From: WVZL01 sp041862375
GTDB lineage: Bacteria; Acidobacteriota; Aminicenantia; Aminicenantales; Aminicenantaceae
Reading direction: 5' to 3'
DNA: 64,000 nucleotides
Assembly: GCA_041862375.1 (NCBI GenBank)
Contig: JBGVTE010000054.1
Span: 1-64,000 of the forward strand
The notes under the pieces are model-generated. The model worked only from the letters and a program-made list of their open reading frames with translations, made no database searches and had not been told where the DNA came from. Positions 35,571 to 43,987 of the stretch are shown one piece after another. Positions within the stretch are counted from its first letter, which is position 1. Every line of letters starts with the position of its first letter. The translations under genes were made by a program, and so were the position numbers.

Positions 35571-35792
35571 TCAGACAGCCTGAACTTCTTTAATCTCAGG
35601 CACCTTCTTCTTAATAAATTGAGTAATTCCCTGAGTTAAAGTCATTTGTCTCATCGGGCATCCTTCACAAGCGCCCAATAGCCTGACTTTGACCACACCA
35701 TCTTCAGTAACTTCAACTAGCTCCACATCACCTCCGTCAGCCTTGAGATGCGTTCTGATTTCCTCGATCGCTTTTTTTACTTCTTTCTCCAT
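35571..35792 (-). CDS. NifU C-terminal-domain (Nfu-type) iron-sulfur scaffold
   Basis: 73-residue stand-alone NifU-C protein that holds a labile iron-sulfur cluster at a dimer interface. The conserved HLKADGGDVELVEV segment and the GACEGCPMRQ motif with Cys42 and Cys45 are complete. It starts 22 bp after the clpB stop, so it may be co-transcribed with clpB and serve FeS repair under stress. Plausible clients in this window are the FeS glycosylase and the helicase-nuclease (inference). Confidence 0.93.
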   Translation of the reverse strand: MEKEVKKAIEEIRTHLKADGGDVELVEVTEDGVVKVRLLGACEGCPMRQMTLTQGITQFIKKKVPEIKEVQAV

Positions 35793-35813
35793 ACTTTACT
35801 CTCCTTGTTAAGA

Positions 35814-38396
35814 TTATTTTTCCTTTTTAAAAATTAATTCCTTCTTTTCATTAACCTCAATTTTAACCGTATCTCCCTCTCCATAATCTCCCTCTAAGAT
35901 CTTCAGGGCTAATGGATTCTGGATTTCTCTCTGAATTGTTCTCCTCAGCGGCCTAGCTCCATAAACTGGATCATACCCTCTCTCAGCCAGTATTTTTTTT
36001 ACTTCCTGGCTTAACTTAATGTCAATCTTTTTTTCTCTCAGCCTCTTTCTCAGCTCATCTATCTGTAAATCCACAATTTTTAAGATTACATCTGGAGATA
36101 GTGCTTTAAAAATGATAGTCTCATCCACTCGGTTTAGAAATTCTGGCCTGAAATTGTCCTGCAGTATTTCCCTTACTTTCTTTTCCATTGCGGTAAAATT
36201 CTGGCTGAGTTCTTTAATCACCTGACTCCCAATATTTGAAGTCATGATGATAATAGTATTCTTGAAGTCAACAGTCCTCCCCTTTCCATCTGTCAGCCGC
36301 CCGTCATCAAGTATCTGGAGAAGAATATTGAAAACATCACTATGAGCTTTTTCAACCTCATCGAGGAGTATGATTGAATATGGTCGGCGCTTTATAGCTT
36401 CTGTGAGCTGACCTCCTTCTTCATAACCCACATACCCGGGAGGAGCTCCGATTAACCGGGATACAGTATGCTTTTCCATGTATTCTGACATATCGAGTCT
36501 GACCATAGCTTTTTCATCATCAAAGAGAAACTCTGCCAGTGCTCTGGCTAACTCGGTTTTACCAACACCTGTCGGACCTAAAAATATAAAAGAGCCTAAA
36601 GGCCGAGAAGCATCCTGTATCCCAGCCCGAGCACGTCTTATCGTATCAGAGATCGCTCTCAGAGCATGATCCTGGCCAATAACTCTTTTAGCCAAATTCT
36701 CTTCCATCTTAATTAATCTCTCAACCTCGCCTTCAAGCATTTTTGATACAGGAATTCCCGTCCATCTTGAGACAACATGAGCCACATCTTCCTCATCCAC
36801 TTCCTCTTTAAGCATCTTTCCCTTCTTCTGTATTTCCGACAATTGCTTAGTTATTTCTTCAATCTTTTTCTCTGTTTCAATCATCTTTCCGTATCTAATT
36901 TCAGCTACTTTTTCTAAATCTCCTCTCCTCTCTGCACTCTGTTCTTCAATTTTAAGTTTATCAACCTGCTCTTTCAGCCAGTTCATGGATTCAATAAGCT
37001 CCTTTTCTCTTTTCCAGTGAACTTTAAGTGTTTCACTTTTTTCTTTCAAATTAGCTAAATCTTTATTCAATTTTTCCAGCTTTTCTTTTGAACTTTTATC
37101 CTTTTCTTTTTTAAGGGCCTGCCTTTCAACTTCAATCTGTGTAATTTTCCTCTCCAGCTCATCTATTTCCTCCGGCATACTGTCAATCTCGATCCTGATA
37201 CGGGAGGCAGCTTCATCGATCAAATCTATGGCCTTATCAGGAAGAAAACGATCAGCCACATAGCGGTTTGAAAGCGTGGCTGCAGATACCAAAGCTGAAT
37301 CTTTAATCTTTACTCCATGGTGAACTTCATATTTTTCCTTTAACCCTCTCAATATAGAAATGGTCTCTTCTACTGAAGGTTCTTTAACATAAACCTGCTG
37401 AAATCTTCTCTCCAGAGCTGCATCCTTTTCGATGTGTTTTTTATACTCACTAAGGGTAGCAGCTCCCACACACCTCAGCTCTCCTCTCGCTAAAGACGGT
37501 TTCAACATGTTGGAAGCATCAATAGCTCCTTCAGCAGCTCCTGCTCCGACAATCGTATGAAGCTCATCGATAAAAAGTATAATCTCGCCCCGAGCTTCCT
37601 TAATCTCCTTCAGGATAGCCTTCAATCTGTCTTCAAATTCTCCCCGATATTTTGTTCCGGCTACTAACGATCCTATATCCAAGGCTATAATTTTTTTATT
37701 TTTTAAGGACTGGGGCACATCTCCGTTTGCAATGCGCTGAGCCAATCCTTCAGCGATAGCAGTTTTCCCTACACCTGCTTCTCCGATCAATATTGGATTA
37801 TTCTTTGTCCTCCGGGAGAGAACCTGGACAACTCTTCTAATTTCATCTTCTCTTCCTATTACTGGGTCTAACTTTCCTTGACGAGCCAATTCAGTGATAT
37901 CTCGCGCGTAGCGCTTCAGGACCTGGTATTTGCCCTCAGGCTGTGGGTCTGTTATCCTCTGGGTTCCCCGTATGGACATCAGCGCTTTGAGAACTGCATC
38001 CTCTGAAACTCCGTTCTGCTTTAAAATTCTCGAAGCTGCACTCGAATCATCTTTTAATAAAGCAAGGAACAAATGTTCAGTAGAAATATATTCATCCTTT
38101 AACTTATCAGCTTCTTTTTGAGCATTGTTCATTATTTTTCTCAGAAGAGAGGAAATATAAACTTCACCTCCACTTACTTTCGGAAGTCCCTTAAGGTAAG
38201 TCTCAAGTTCTTCCCGAATTTTTGAAAGATTAACTCCCATCTTACCTAGAACCGCAACTACGATATTTTCTTCTTGATTTAAAAAACTCCACAGGAGATG
38301 CTCAGGCCCGAGCTCCTGATGACCCCATTCTTCAGCCTTAGACTGAGCAGCTTGAAATGCTTCTTGAGACATTACTGTGAACTTATCCCATCTCAT
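35814..38396 (-). CDS. clpB: ClpB disaggregase (Hsp100)
   Basis: Hexameric ATPase that resolves aggregated proteins with DnaK. The 860-residue product has the Clp N-domain (1-145), first AAA+ module with GEAGVGKT (Lys211), a coiled-coil middle domain (about 410-525) specific to ClpB, and the second AAA+ module with GPTGVGKT (Lys613), followed by the D2 small domain. No ClpP-binding loop is evident. A sigma70-type promoter lies directly upstream and AAGGAG precedes the ATG by six bases. Confidence 0.97.
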   Translation of the reverse strand: MRWDKFTVMSQEAFQAAQSKAEEWGHQELGPEHLLWSFLNQEENIVVAVLGKMGVNLSKIREELETYLKGLPKVSGGEVYISSLLRKIMNNAQKEADKLKDEYISTEHLFLALLKDDSSAASRILKQNGVSEDAVLKALMSIRGTQRITDPQPEGKYQVLKRYARDITELARQGKLDPVIGREDEIRRVVQVLSRRTKNNPILIGEAGVGKTAIAEGLAQRIANGDVPQSLKNKKIIALDIGSLVAGTKYRGEFEDRLKAILKEIKEARGEIILFIDELHTIVGAGAAEGAIDASNMLKPSLARGELRCVGAATLSEYKKHIEKDAALERRFQQVYVKEPSVEETISILRGLKEKYEVHHGVKIKDSALVSAATLSNRYVADRFLPDKAIDLIDEAASRIRIEIDSMPEEIDELERKITQIEVERQALKKEKDKSSKEKLEKLNKDLANLKEKSETLKVHWKREKELIESMNWLKEQVDKLKIEEQSAERRGDLEKVAEIRYGKMIETEKKIEEITKQLSEIQKKGKMLKEEVDEEDVAHVVSRWTGIPVSKMLEGEVERLIKMEENLAKRVIGQDHALRAISDTIRRARAGIQDASRPLGSFIFLGPTGVGKTELARALAEFLFDDEKAMVRLDMSEYMEKHTVSRLIGAPPGYVGYEEGGQLTEAIKRRPYSIILLDEVEKAHSDVFNILLQILDDGRLTDGKGRTVDFKNTIIIMTSNIGSQVIKELSQNFTAMEKKVREILQDNFRPEFLNRVDETIIFKALSPDVILKIVDLQIDELRKRLREKKIDIKLSQEVKKILAERGYDPVYGARPLRRTIQREIQNPLALKILEGDYGEGDTVKIEVNEKKELIFKKEK

Positions 38397-38413
38397 TCTC
38401 TTACTCCTTCTTA

Positions 38414-38442
38414 ATTAAAATATTCATCCTCAGCTATGTCAA
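38414..38442 (-). promoter_or_regulatory. clpB promoter
   Basis: On the minus strand: TTGACA (38437-38442), 17-bp spacer, TTTAAT (38414-38419), then AAGGAG and the clpB ATG at 38396. Consensus -35 and a 5/6 match at -10. No CIRCE element or sigma32-like promoter is visible. Confidence 0.75.
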
Positions 38443-38503
38443 GAGACTAAATTTTTCTCTTGACAATTTGTTAAAAATTGTTATTTTTTTTTTGGAGTAT
38501 AAA

Positions 38504-38824
38504 ATGCAAGAAATTGAAATTTCAAGCTGGATGATTTTAGATGCAATAAAAAAAGTATCAGAACCAGTGGAAACGGTTGGCAATCTTCAAAGTGGTCCTT
38601 ATATGTCTGTTTTCTGCAAGATTGAGGACGACTACTTAGAATTATGCTACAGCGACACATCGTCTAGCTACTTGAGGCGCTATGAGGACAAGAAAGAATT
38701 TGAAATTGCCTTAGACCAGAGGAAAGAAGAAGAGGGAGAAACTCCCTATGAAGAAAATCAAAATTTTGAAGAGGATTTTGAGGAAGAAGACAAGTCAAAT
38801 AATTTCAATTTTGAAGAGGAATAA
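38504..38824 (+). CDS. Acidic small hypothetical protein, divergent from clpB
   Basis: 106-residue protein starting MQEIEISSWM. The first 70 residues look like a small folded domain (YMSVFCKIEDDYLELCYSD), followed by a long tail made mostly of Glu, Asp, Asn and Phe. The ATG at 38504 is chosen because GGAG lies six bases upstream. A TTGACA at 38460-38465 and a 7-bp dyad (ACAATTT/AAATTGT, 38463-38481) lie in its upstream region, back to back with the clpB promoter. No family recognised; a stress-related role is only suggested by position. Confidence 0.65.
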   Translation: MQEIEISSWMILDAIKKVSEPVETVGNLQSGPYMSVFCKIEDDYLELCYSDTSSSYLRRYEDKKEFEIALDQRKEEEGETPYEENQNFEEDFEEEDKSNNFNFEEE

Positions 38825-38905
38825 TAAAAAGCTTTCTTCACAAAATCTCTGTCATCTGTAGCCTCTCTTTTCTCCTGATAATAAAATGGTGCCCTGATTG
38901 ATAAA

Positions 38906-38950
38906 GCTCATTTTCTAAGTTATATGGCTTCGGCAGGATGTAAAATGAGC
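38906..38950. terminator. Hairpin between convergent small protein and mutS genes
   Basis: GCTCATTTT (38906-38914) and AAAATGAGC (38942-38950) form a 9-bp stem; the loop contains GC-TTCG-GC, a stable UUCG tetraloop-like mini-hairpin. It sits 81 bp after the small gene and 27 bp before the mutS stop, so it could end transcription from both sides, though U-runs are short. Confidence 0.4.
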
Positions 38951-38976
38951 AAATCGAAAAGATATATTTATATCTG

Positions 38977-41610
38977 TTAACTCTTTTTTTTCTCCAGCTT
39001 ATCCTGAAGCTGGCTGAGAAAATTCAAAGCATCCAAGGGCGTAAGGGAAGAAAGATCACACTTTCTGATCTCTTCTTTGAGCTCCCTCAGCATCTCTTGT
39101 TCTCTGTCCTCCTTGAATAAGAGAAGCTGTGCTTTATCTCTCTTCCTCTTGGTATGATAGGCAAGCCTCGGAAGGCCTGACGAATCCAGCTCTTGTTTTT
39201 CGAGATTAAAGAGGACCTCTTTGGCTCTCTCTATAACGGTCCGAGGAATTCCGGCAAGTTTAGCCACCTGAATACCATAGGAGCGGTCAGAAGGCCCTGC
39301 AACTATTTTCCTCAGGAAAATAATATCATCCTGGTGTTCTTTTACCGTTACATGGTAGTTTTTAATTCGCTCTAAAGTTAAAGCTAATTCGGTTAATTCG
39401 TGGTAGTGGGTTGCAAATAAGGTCTTGGCACGTATACCTTCTTTTTCGTGGATGTATTCAGCTACTGCCCAGGCAATACTAAGGCCGTCAAAAGTACTCG
39501 TACCTCTCCCTATTTCGTCAAGGAGTATTAAACTCCGAAAAGTGGCATTGTGCAAAATATTTGCTGTCTCCAGCATCTCAACCATGAAAGTAGATTGACC
39601 TACACTCAAAAAATCCATAGCGCCTATTCGAGTAAAAATGCGGTCTATAACACCTATCACTGCCTGTTTCGCAGGGACAAAGGATCCCATCTGAGCCAAT
39701 ATACAAATGAGAGCCACCTGCCTTAAATATGTAGACTTCCCCCCCATATTTGGACCTGTTACAATCAAGATCTGGTCCTCTGCTCTATCCAAATACGTAT
39801 CATTGGGAATAAATGGTTCATCGTTGGTTATTTCTATGACAGGATGTCTTCCTTCTAGAATTTTTATTGTATCCCCTGTGTTTACTTCAGGACGAGAATA
39901 ACTTCGCTGATGGGCTAATTCAGCAAGTGAAGCTAACACATCCAGACAGGCAATATTAGATGCAATCTTCTGCAATCTATGGCTTTCTTGAGAAATTTTA
40001 TCTCTAACTTCAGTGAACAGACTGTATTCCAATTCAGCGATTCTCTCCTCTGCATTCAGCACTTTCTCTTCATATTCTTTCAGTTCAGGGGTTATGAACC
40101 GTTCGGAATTAACAAGAGTCTGTTTCCTGATGTAATCCTGTGGAACTAAGGATAAATTAGGATTTGTAACTTCTATATAATAGCCAAAGACTTTGTTATA
40201 TCGAACTTTAAGTGATGAAATTTTTGTTCGCTTTCTCTCTTTCTCTTCAAGCTGGGAAATGAATGTCTTACCTGACCGGCTGATTTTTCTCAGCTCGTCC
40301 AGCTCATTGTTATAGCCATCCTTTATAATACCTCCTTCGCTGAGTAAAAAAGCAGGCTCTTCCAGGATAGATTTATCAACCAGGTTAACAATTTCCTGAG
40401 CATTATCCCATCTTTGATGAATGTCTTTTACTATTTTCGCAGAAAAATCTTTGATTACATCCTGGAGTTGAGGCAGAGGTAAAAGAGACTTCTTCAGAGA
40501 CACCAAATCTCTCGGATTGGCAACTTCTAGGGATATTTTTCCTGTAAGGCGTTCCAGATCAAAAATGCCTTTTAATTTTTCACTCAAATCTTGACGTTCA
40601 ATGGTGTGCTCAAGAAACTCTGCGACTGCATCCAAACGGCTGTTTATTTGGGAACAATCGAGGAGAGGCTGAAGAAGCCAGCCTTTGAGTAGCCTCCCTC
40701 CCATGGAAGTTACAGTGTAATCAATTATATCTAGTAATGAGTCTCTCCTGCTTCCATCTCTTAAATTTCTAATCAGTTCAAGGTTTTTTATTGTCGTTGC
40801 GTCATTAACCATCAGGCTACTTGATGGGATGTAGGAAACTTTATGTATTAAAGAAAGTGAATCTTTCCTTACCTTTTTAAGATAGTAAAGCAGCGCTCCA
40901 GCTGCAGATACAGCAAGGTCTCTGTCAGCAAGCCCGAATCCTGCCAATGAATTCACCTTAAAATGACCGAGAAGGAGGCTCTTAGCCTGGGGGAAATCGA
41001 AGGCCCAGGCTTCAACTTGACTTCTGAGTACTGAGCTCATGTTATTTTTGGATAAAATACTCTTGACTACTTCTTCTTCTCCTTCGGGAAAGATTATTTC
41101 TTTAGGTGATACCCTGAAGAGCTCATCGCCTAAAATTCTCTTATCCTGAGAATCACTCTGAGAGGTCTTCATATCGCCCGAGGCAAGGTCAATCAGAGCT
41201 AATCCCCAATTTTCATCTTTCAGGAACAAACTGGCTATAAAAGTATTTTCTTTAGCCTCCCCAAGCTCCACTTCTACGGCAGTTCCAGGAGTTAACACTT
41301 TTACGACATCCCGCTTAACAATCCCTTTAGCTGCTTTAGGGTCCTCCACTTGCTCGCAGATAGCCACTTTAAATCCTTGTTTTAAGAGCTTGGCTAAATA
41401 TGAATTAACAGAGTGATAAGGAACGCCGCACATAGGCACTTTTTGTCGCGACGTCAGAGCAATCTCTAATACAGGGGATGCAATTTTGGCATCTTCATAA
41501 AACATCTCATAGAAATCTCCCAGGCGAAAAAAGAGAAGAGCATCCTGATAATTCTTCTTTATCTGGAAATACTGTTCCATCATCGGAGTTGTGGAATTTC
41601 TTTTTTGCAT
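38977..41610 (-). CDS. mutS: DNA mismatch repair protein MutS
   Basis: Recognises base mismatches and small loops and recruits MutL. 877 residues with the N-terminal mismatch-binding domain (MMEQYFQIKKNYQDALLFFRLGDFYEMFYEDA, including the Phe-x-Glu wedge FYE), connector, lever, clamp and ATPase domain with GPNMGGKST (Lys625), LLDEIGRGTSTFDG and FATHYHEL. The C-terminal helix-turn-helix is present. Single gene, divergent from pgsA with 104 bp between starts. mutL is not in the window. Confidence 0.97.
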   Translation of the reverse strand: MQKRNSTTPMMEQYFQIKKNYQDALLFFRLGDFYEMFYEDAKIASPVLEIALTSRQKVPMCGVPYHSVNSYLAKLLKQGFKVAICEQVEDPKAAKGIVKRDVVKVLTPGTAVEVELGEAKENTFIASLFLKDENWGLALIDLASGDMKTSQSDSQDKRILGDELFRVSPKEIIFPEGEEEVVKSILSKNNMSSVLRSQVEAWAFDFPQAKSLLLGHFKVNSLAGFGLADRDLAVSAAGALLYYLKKVRKDSLSLIHKVSYIPSSSLMVNDATTIKNLELIRNLRDGSRRDSLLDIIDYTVTSMGGRLLKGWLLQPLLDCSQINSRLDAVAEFLEHTIERQDLSEKLKGIFDLERLTGKISLEVANPRDLVSLKKSLLPLPQLQDVIKDFSAKIVKDIHQRWDNAQEIVNLVDKSILEEPAFLLSEGGIIKDGYNNELDELRKISRSGKTFISQLEEKERKRTKISSLKVRYNKVFGYYIEVTNPNLSLVPQDYIRKQTLVNSERFITPELKEYEEKVLNAEERIAELEYSLFTEVRDKISQESHRLQKIASNIACLDVLASLAELAHQRSYSRPEVNTGDTIKILEGRHPVIEITNDEPFIPNDTYLDRAEDQILIVTGPNMGGKSTYLRQVALICILAQMGSFVPAKQAVIGVIDRIFTRIGAMDFLSVGQSTFMVEMLETANILHNATFRSLILLDEIGRGTSTFDGLSIAWAVAEYIHEKEGIRAKTLFATHYHELTELALTLERIKNYHVTVKEHQDDIIFLRKIVAGPSDRSYGIQVAKLAGIPRTVIERAKEVLFNLEKQELDSSGLPRLAYHTKRKRDKAQLLLFKEDREQEMLRELKEEIRKCDLSSLTPLDALNFLSQLQDKLEKKKS

Positions 41611-41674
41611 CTTTTCCAGGTGACTAAAATTTACTATACCTTCAGAGATTCAATATTTCAAGAAAAGTAACAAT

Positions 41675-41703
41675 TTGACAATCAATAAAAGCTGTTGTAT
41701 ATC
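41675..41703 (+). promoter_or_regulatory. pgsA promoter, nearly leaderless
   Basis: Consensus TTGACA (41675-41680), 17-bp spacer, TATATC (41698-41703). The predicted start of transcription falls only about five bases before the ATG at 41715, and no Shine-Dalgarno is present, so the mRNA may be leaderless. Confidence 0.55.
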
Positions 41704-41714
41704 TCCCGTAAATA

Positions 41715-42257
41715 ATGAATGCTCCCAATGTGCTCACCGGAATAAGAATTTTTTCAATACCACTCCTGGTAGTAGTACTCTTATCTCAATTTAGAGGAAA
41801 AGAACTTGTGGCCTTTGCCATTTTTACTATCGCTGCTTTGACAGATATGCTTGATGGATTCTGGGCACGGCGAAGGAAACAAATTACAACTTTCGGCCAG
41901 CTCCTCGATCCGATTGCTGATAAACTACTGATAGCCTCTGCATTTATTTGTCTTGTAGAGCTGGGAGCTGTTCGCTCATGGATGGTTATCATAATCATAG
42001 GAAGGGAGATTGCTGTCACAGGATTCAGAGCGATTGCTTCCTCTAAAGGATACAACATTGCTGCTTCCTACCTCGGGAAATTCAAAATGGTGTTAGAAAC
42101 GGTGACTATATGTCTTTTGATTCTAGGGAGAGAGATATTAGGTAAACTATACTTTGTATCTCAGATTGGACTCTGGCTCGTAATCACTGTGGCTGTCTTT
42201 TCAGCAGTAGAATACTACATAAAATTTGGAGCCACAATTTTCTCAAAGGACTCCTGA
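41715..42257 (+). CDS. pgsA: CDP-diacylglycerol-glycerol-3-phosphate 3-phosphatidyltransferase
   Basis: Committed step to phosphatidylglycerol in the inner membrane. The CDP-alcohol phosphotransferase signature is complete: DG-x2-AR-x8-G-x3-D-x3-D in DMLDGFWARRRKQITTFGQL followed by LDPIADK. The N-terminal NAPNVLTGIRI and four to five membrane helices fit PgsA, as does the length of 180 residues. Its last 15 bp overlap the 3' end of the opposing fabD gene. Confidence 0.94.
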   Translation: MNAPNVLTGIRIFSIPLLVVVLLSQFRGKELVAFAIFTIAALTDMLDGFWARRRKQITTFGQLLDPIADKLLIASAFICLVELGAVRSWMVIIIIGREIAVTGFRAIASSKGYNIAASYLGKFKMVLETVTICLLILGREILGKLYFVSQIGLWLVITVAVFSAVEYYIKFGATIFSKDS

Positions 42258-43175
42258 TAGGGCTGCCCTGGTTCTCTCCAAGGTATCTGAATCTTCTACA
42301 TTAAGTAGGGTAAATTGAGAAGAAAAACTTCGCGCTATTCTTTTTGCCAGTCCTGATAACACTCTGCCGGGCCCTAATTCAACGTAAAAACTAATCTTTT
42401 TTTGTGTGAGCTTCTCCATTGATTTATACCAGAGAACAGTACGACTCACCTGGCGTTTCAGGGCATCCCTTGCTTCTCGGCCGTGATGAATGATTTCTGC
42501 ATCCACGTTGGTGACAATCGGAAACCTTAAATCTCCAAACGAAACCCTGTCTAAATCTGAAGACAGCCTCCGTTCTGCTTCCTTCATCAGCTCGCAGTGA
42601 AAAGGTGCGCTCACTGGTAATAAAATTGATCGAGATGATTTAATCAACTCTAATGCCTGATTAACTGCTTCTTTATGACCGGCAATAACAATTTGCTCCT
42701 GGCTGTTCCAGTTAGCAATTTCCACTACTCCCTCCCTTATTTCAGCAAGTGCCTTTTCAACTTCTTCATAGCTTACGTCCAGGACAGCTGCCATAGCACC
42801 ATTTCCAACAGGTACTGCCTCCTGCATATACTTACCTCTGTTGTGCACAAGAATAAGAGCATCATCAATACTTAACGCCCCCGCTGCAACCAGAGCTGAG
42901 TATTCTCCTAAACTATGGCCGGCGGCAATAAGGGGTTCAATCCCCATGAGTGTATAGGCGATATAGCTAACAACAAGTATTGCTGGCTGTGTTATTTCGG
43001 TTAACCTTAATCTTTCCTCAGGTCCTTCAAAGCAAATTTGAGAAAGGCTAAAGCCAAGAACCTCATCAGCACGAGCAAAAATTTCCCTGGCCTGAGAGTA
43101 TCTGTTGAAGAAATCTTTTCCCATTCCTACTGCTTGAGAGCCTTGTCCCGGGAATAGAAAAGCAGCTCCGCTCAT
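42243..43175 (-). CDS. fabD: Malonyl-CoA:ACP transacylase
   Basis: Loads malonyl groups onto acyl carrier protein for fatty acid synthesis. 310 residues with FPGQGSQAVGMG at 8-19, the nucleophile elbow GHSLGE (Ser88), the conserved Arg region (VHNRGKYMQEAVP) and the active-site His in VSAPFHCELM. No other fab gene is adjacent. Its ATG overlaps the stop of the SurA-like gene (ATGA), so it is translated from the envelope-biogenesis operon. Confidence 0.95.
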   Translation of the reverse strand: MSGAAFLFPGQGSQAVGMGKDFFNRYSQAREIFARADEVLGFSLSQICFEGPEERLRLTEITQPAILVVSYIAYTLMGIEPLIAAGHSLGEYSALVAAGALSIDDALILVHNRGKYMQEAVPVGNGAMAAVLDVSYEEVEKALAEIREGVVEIANWNSQEQIVIAGHKEAVNQALELIKSSRSILLPVSAPFHCELMKEAERRLSSDLDRVSFGDLRFPIVTNVDAEIIHHGREARDALKRQVSRTVLWYKSMEKLTQKKISFYVELGPGRVLSGLAKRIARSFSSQFTLLNVEDSDTLERTRAALSGVL

Positions 43176-43987
43176 TTCTGTTCCATTTCACTTTTTTCTA
43201 TGTTTTTTAAAATATCAGATTTTATTTCGATTTCTGCCTGTTTTTTTAAATTATTTATCCAATCGACAATCTGCTTTCTCGTTTTTTCTTGCCTGATTCG
43301 TAATTCTATATCATCCAGAAGTTCCATCATGGGGCGGGATTCAATTCCCTTTCTATTCTGGGAAGGTATATATGTATTCCTGTAGTAAGAGACTATCTCC
43401 TCTAAACTCACACTCACACCTCGCCCAAACCTCCGCGATAAAATCTTCTGATAGAGAATTGCTTCTTTCAGGTAATTCTTTAAATCCTCTTGATCCAAGC
43501 CGAATTCGTCAAGCTTTTTTTCAAATTCCCCTAAATCAAACTTTGCAGCCATCTTCTTAAGGGCAGACTCTAATTCTTCTTCTTTAACGAAGATATCTTC
43601 ACTTGTGGCATCGATAACAATCTTCTGGTTTATCATCCTTTCCAGTATTAAGAGAAAGCGGTTTTCTATTTTCCCGTTAAGCTCTTCCTCATAAATACCA
43701 AATTTATCAGCAATCTTTATATCAGTTAAAGTAATGACGTGTTCATTAACAACAGCGACAATCCTGTCAACAAGCTCCTCAAAACCGCTTGAAGCCGATA
43801 GTACATTCCAGAAAGCAAGCAATAAACAAAAAATCAGAGTGCATTTTTGGGGGAAGTATCGCCGATTCCTGAAGTGAGATAAAAATCGGGTCCACAATTT
43901 ACAGAGATGAATCAAGTTGGGGGATTGATAGATCCGATACGTATTTCTATCAAGGAGTCGCAGGCACTTTCTTTTTTTAAAAGACAT
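43172..43987 (-). CDS. SurA N-domain-like periplasmic chaperone without PPIase domain
   Basis: 271-residue exported protein. After a basic lead of about 45 residues and a hydrophobic signal (about 50-68) comes a SurA_N-type helical domain starting VDRIVAVVNEHVITLTDIKIADKF, with KMAAKFDLGEFEKKLDEFGLDQEDLKNYLKEAILYQKIL. No parvulin (rotamase) domain follows, unlike E. coli SurA (428 residues). It lies directly after the Omp85 gene, with an 11-bp overlap, so it probably escorts outer-membrane proteins. The ATG at 43987 is preferred over a TTG two codons earlier; the long lead before the signal suggests the true start could be further downstream. Confidence 0.78.
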   Translation of the reverse strand: MSFKKRKCLRLLDRNTYRIYQSPNLIHLCKLWTRFLSHFRNRRYFPQKCTLIFCLLLAFWNVLSASSGFEELVDRIVAVVNEHVITLTDIKIADKFGIYEEELNGKIENRFLLILERMINQKIVIDATSEDIFVKEEELESALKKMAAKFDLGEFEKKLDEFGLDQEDLKNYLKEAILYQKILSRRFGRGVSVSLEEIVSYYRNTYIPSQNRKGIESRPMMELLDDIELRIRQEKTRKQIVDWINNLKKQAEIEIKSDILKNIEKSEMEQK

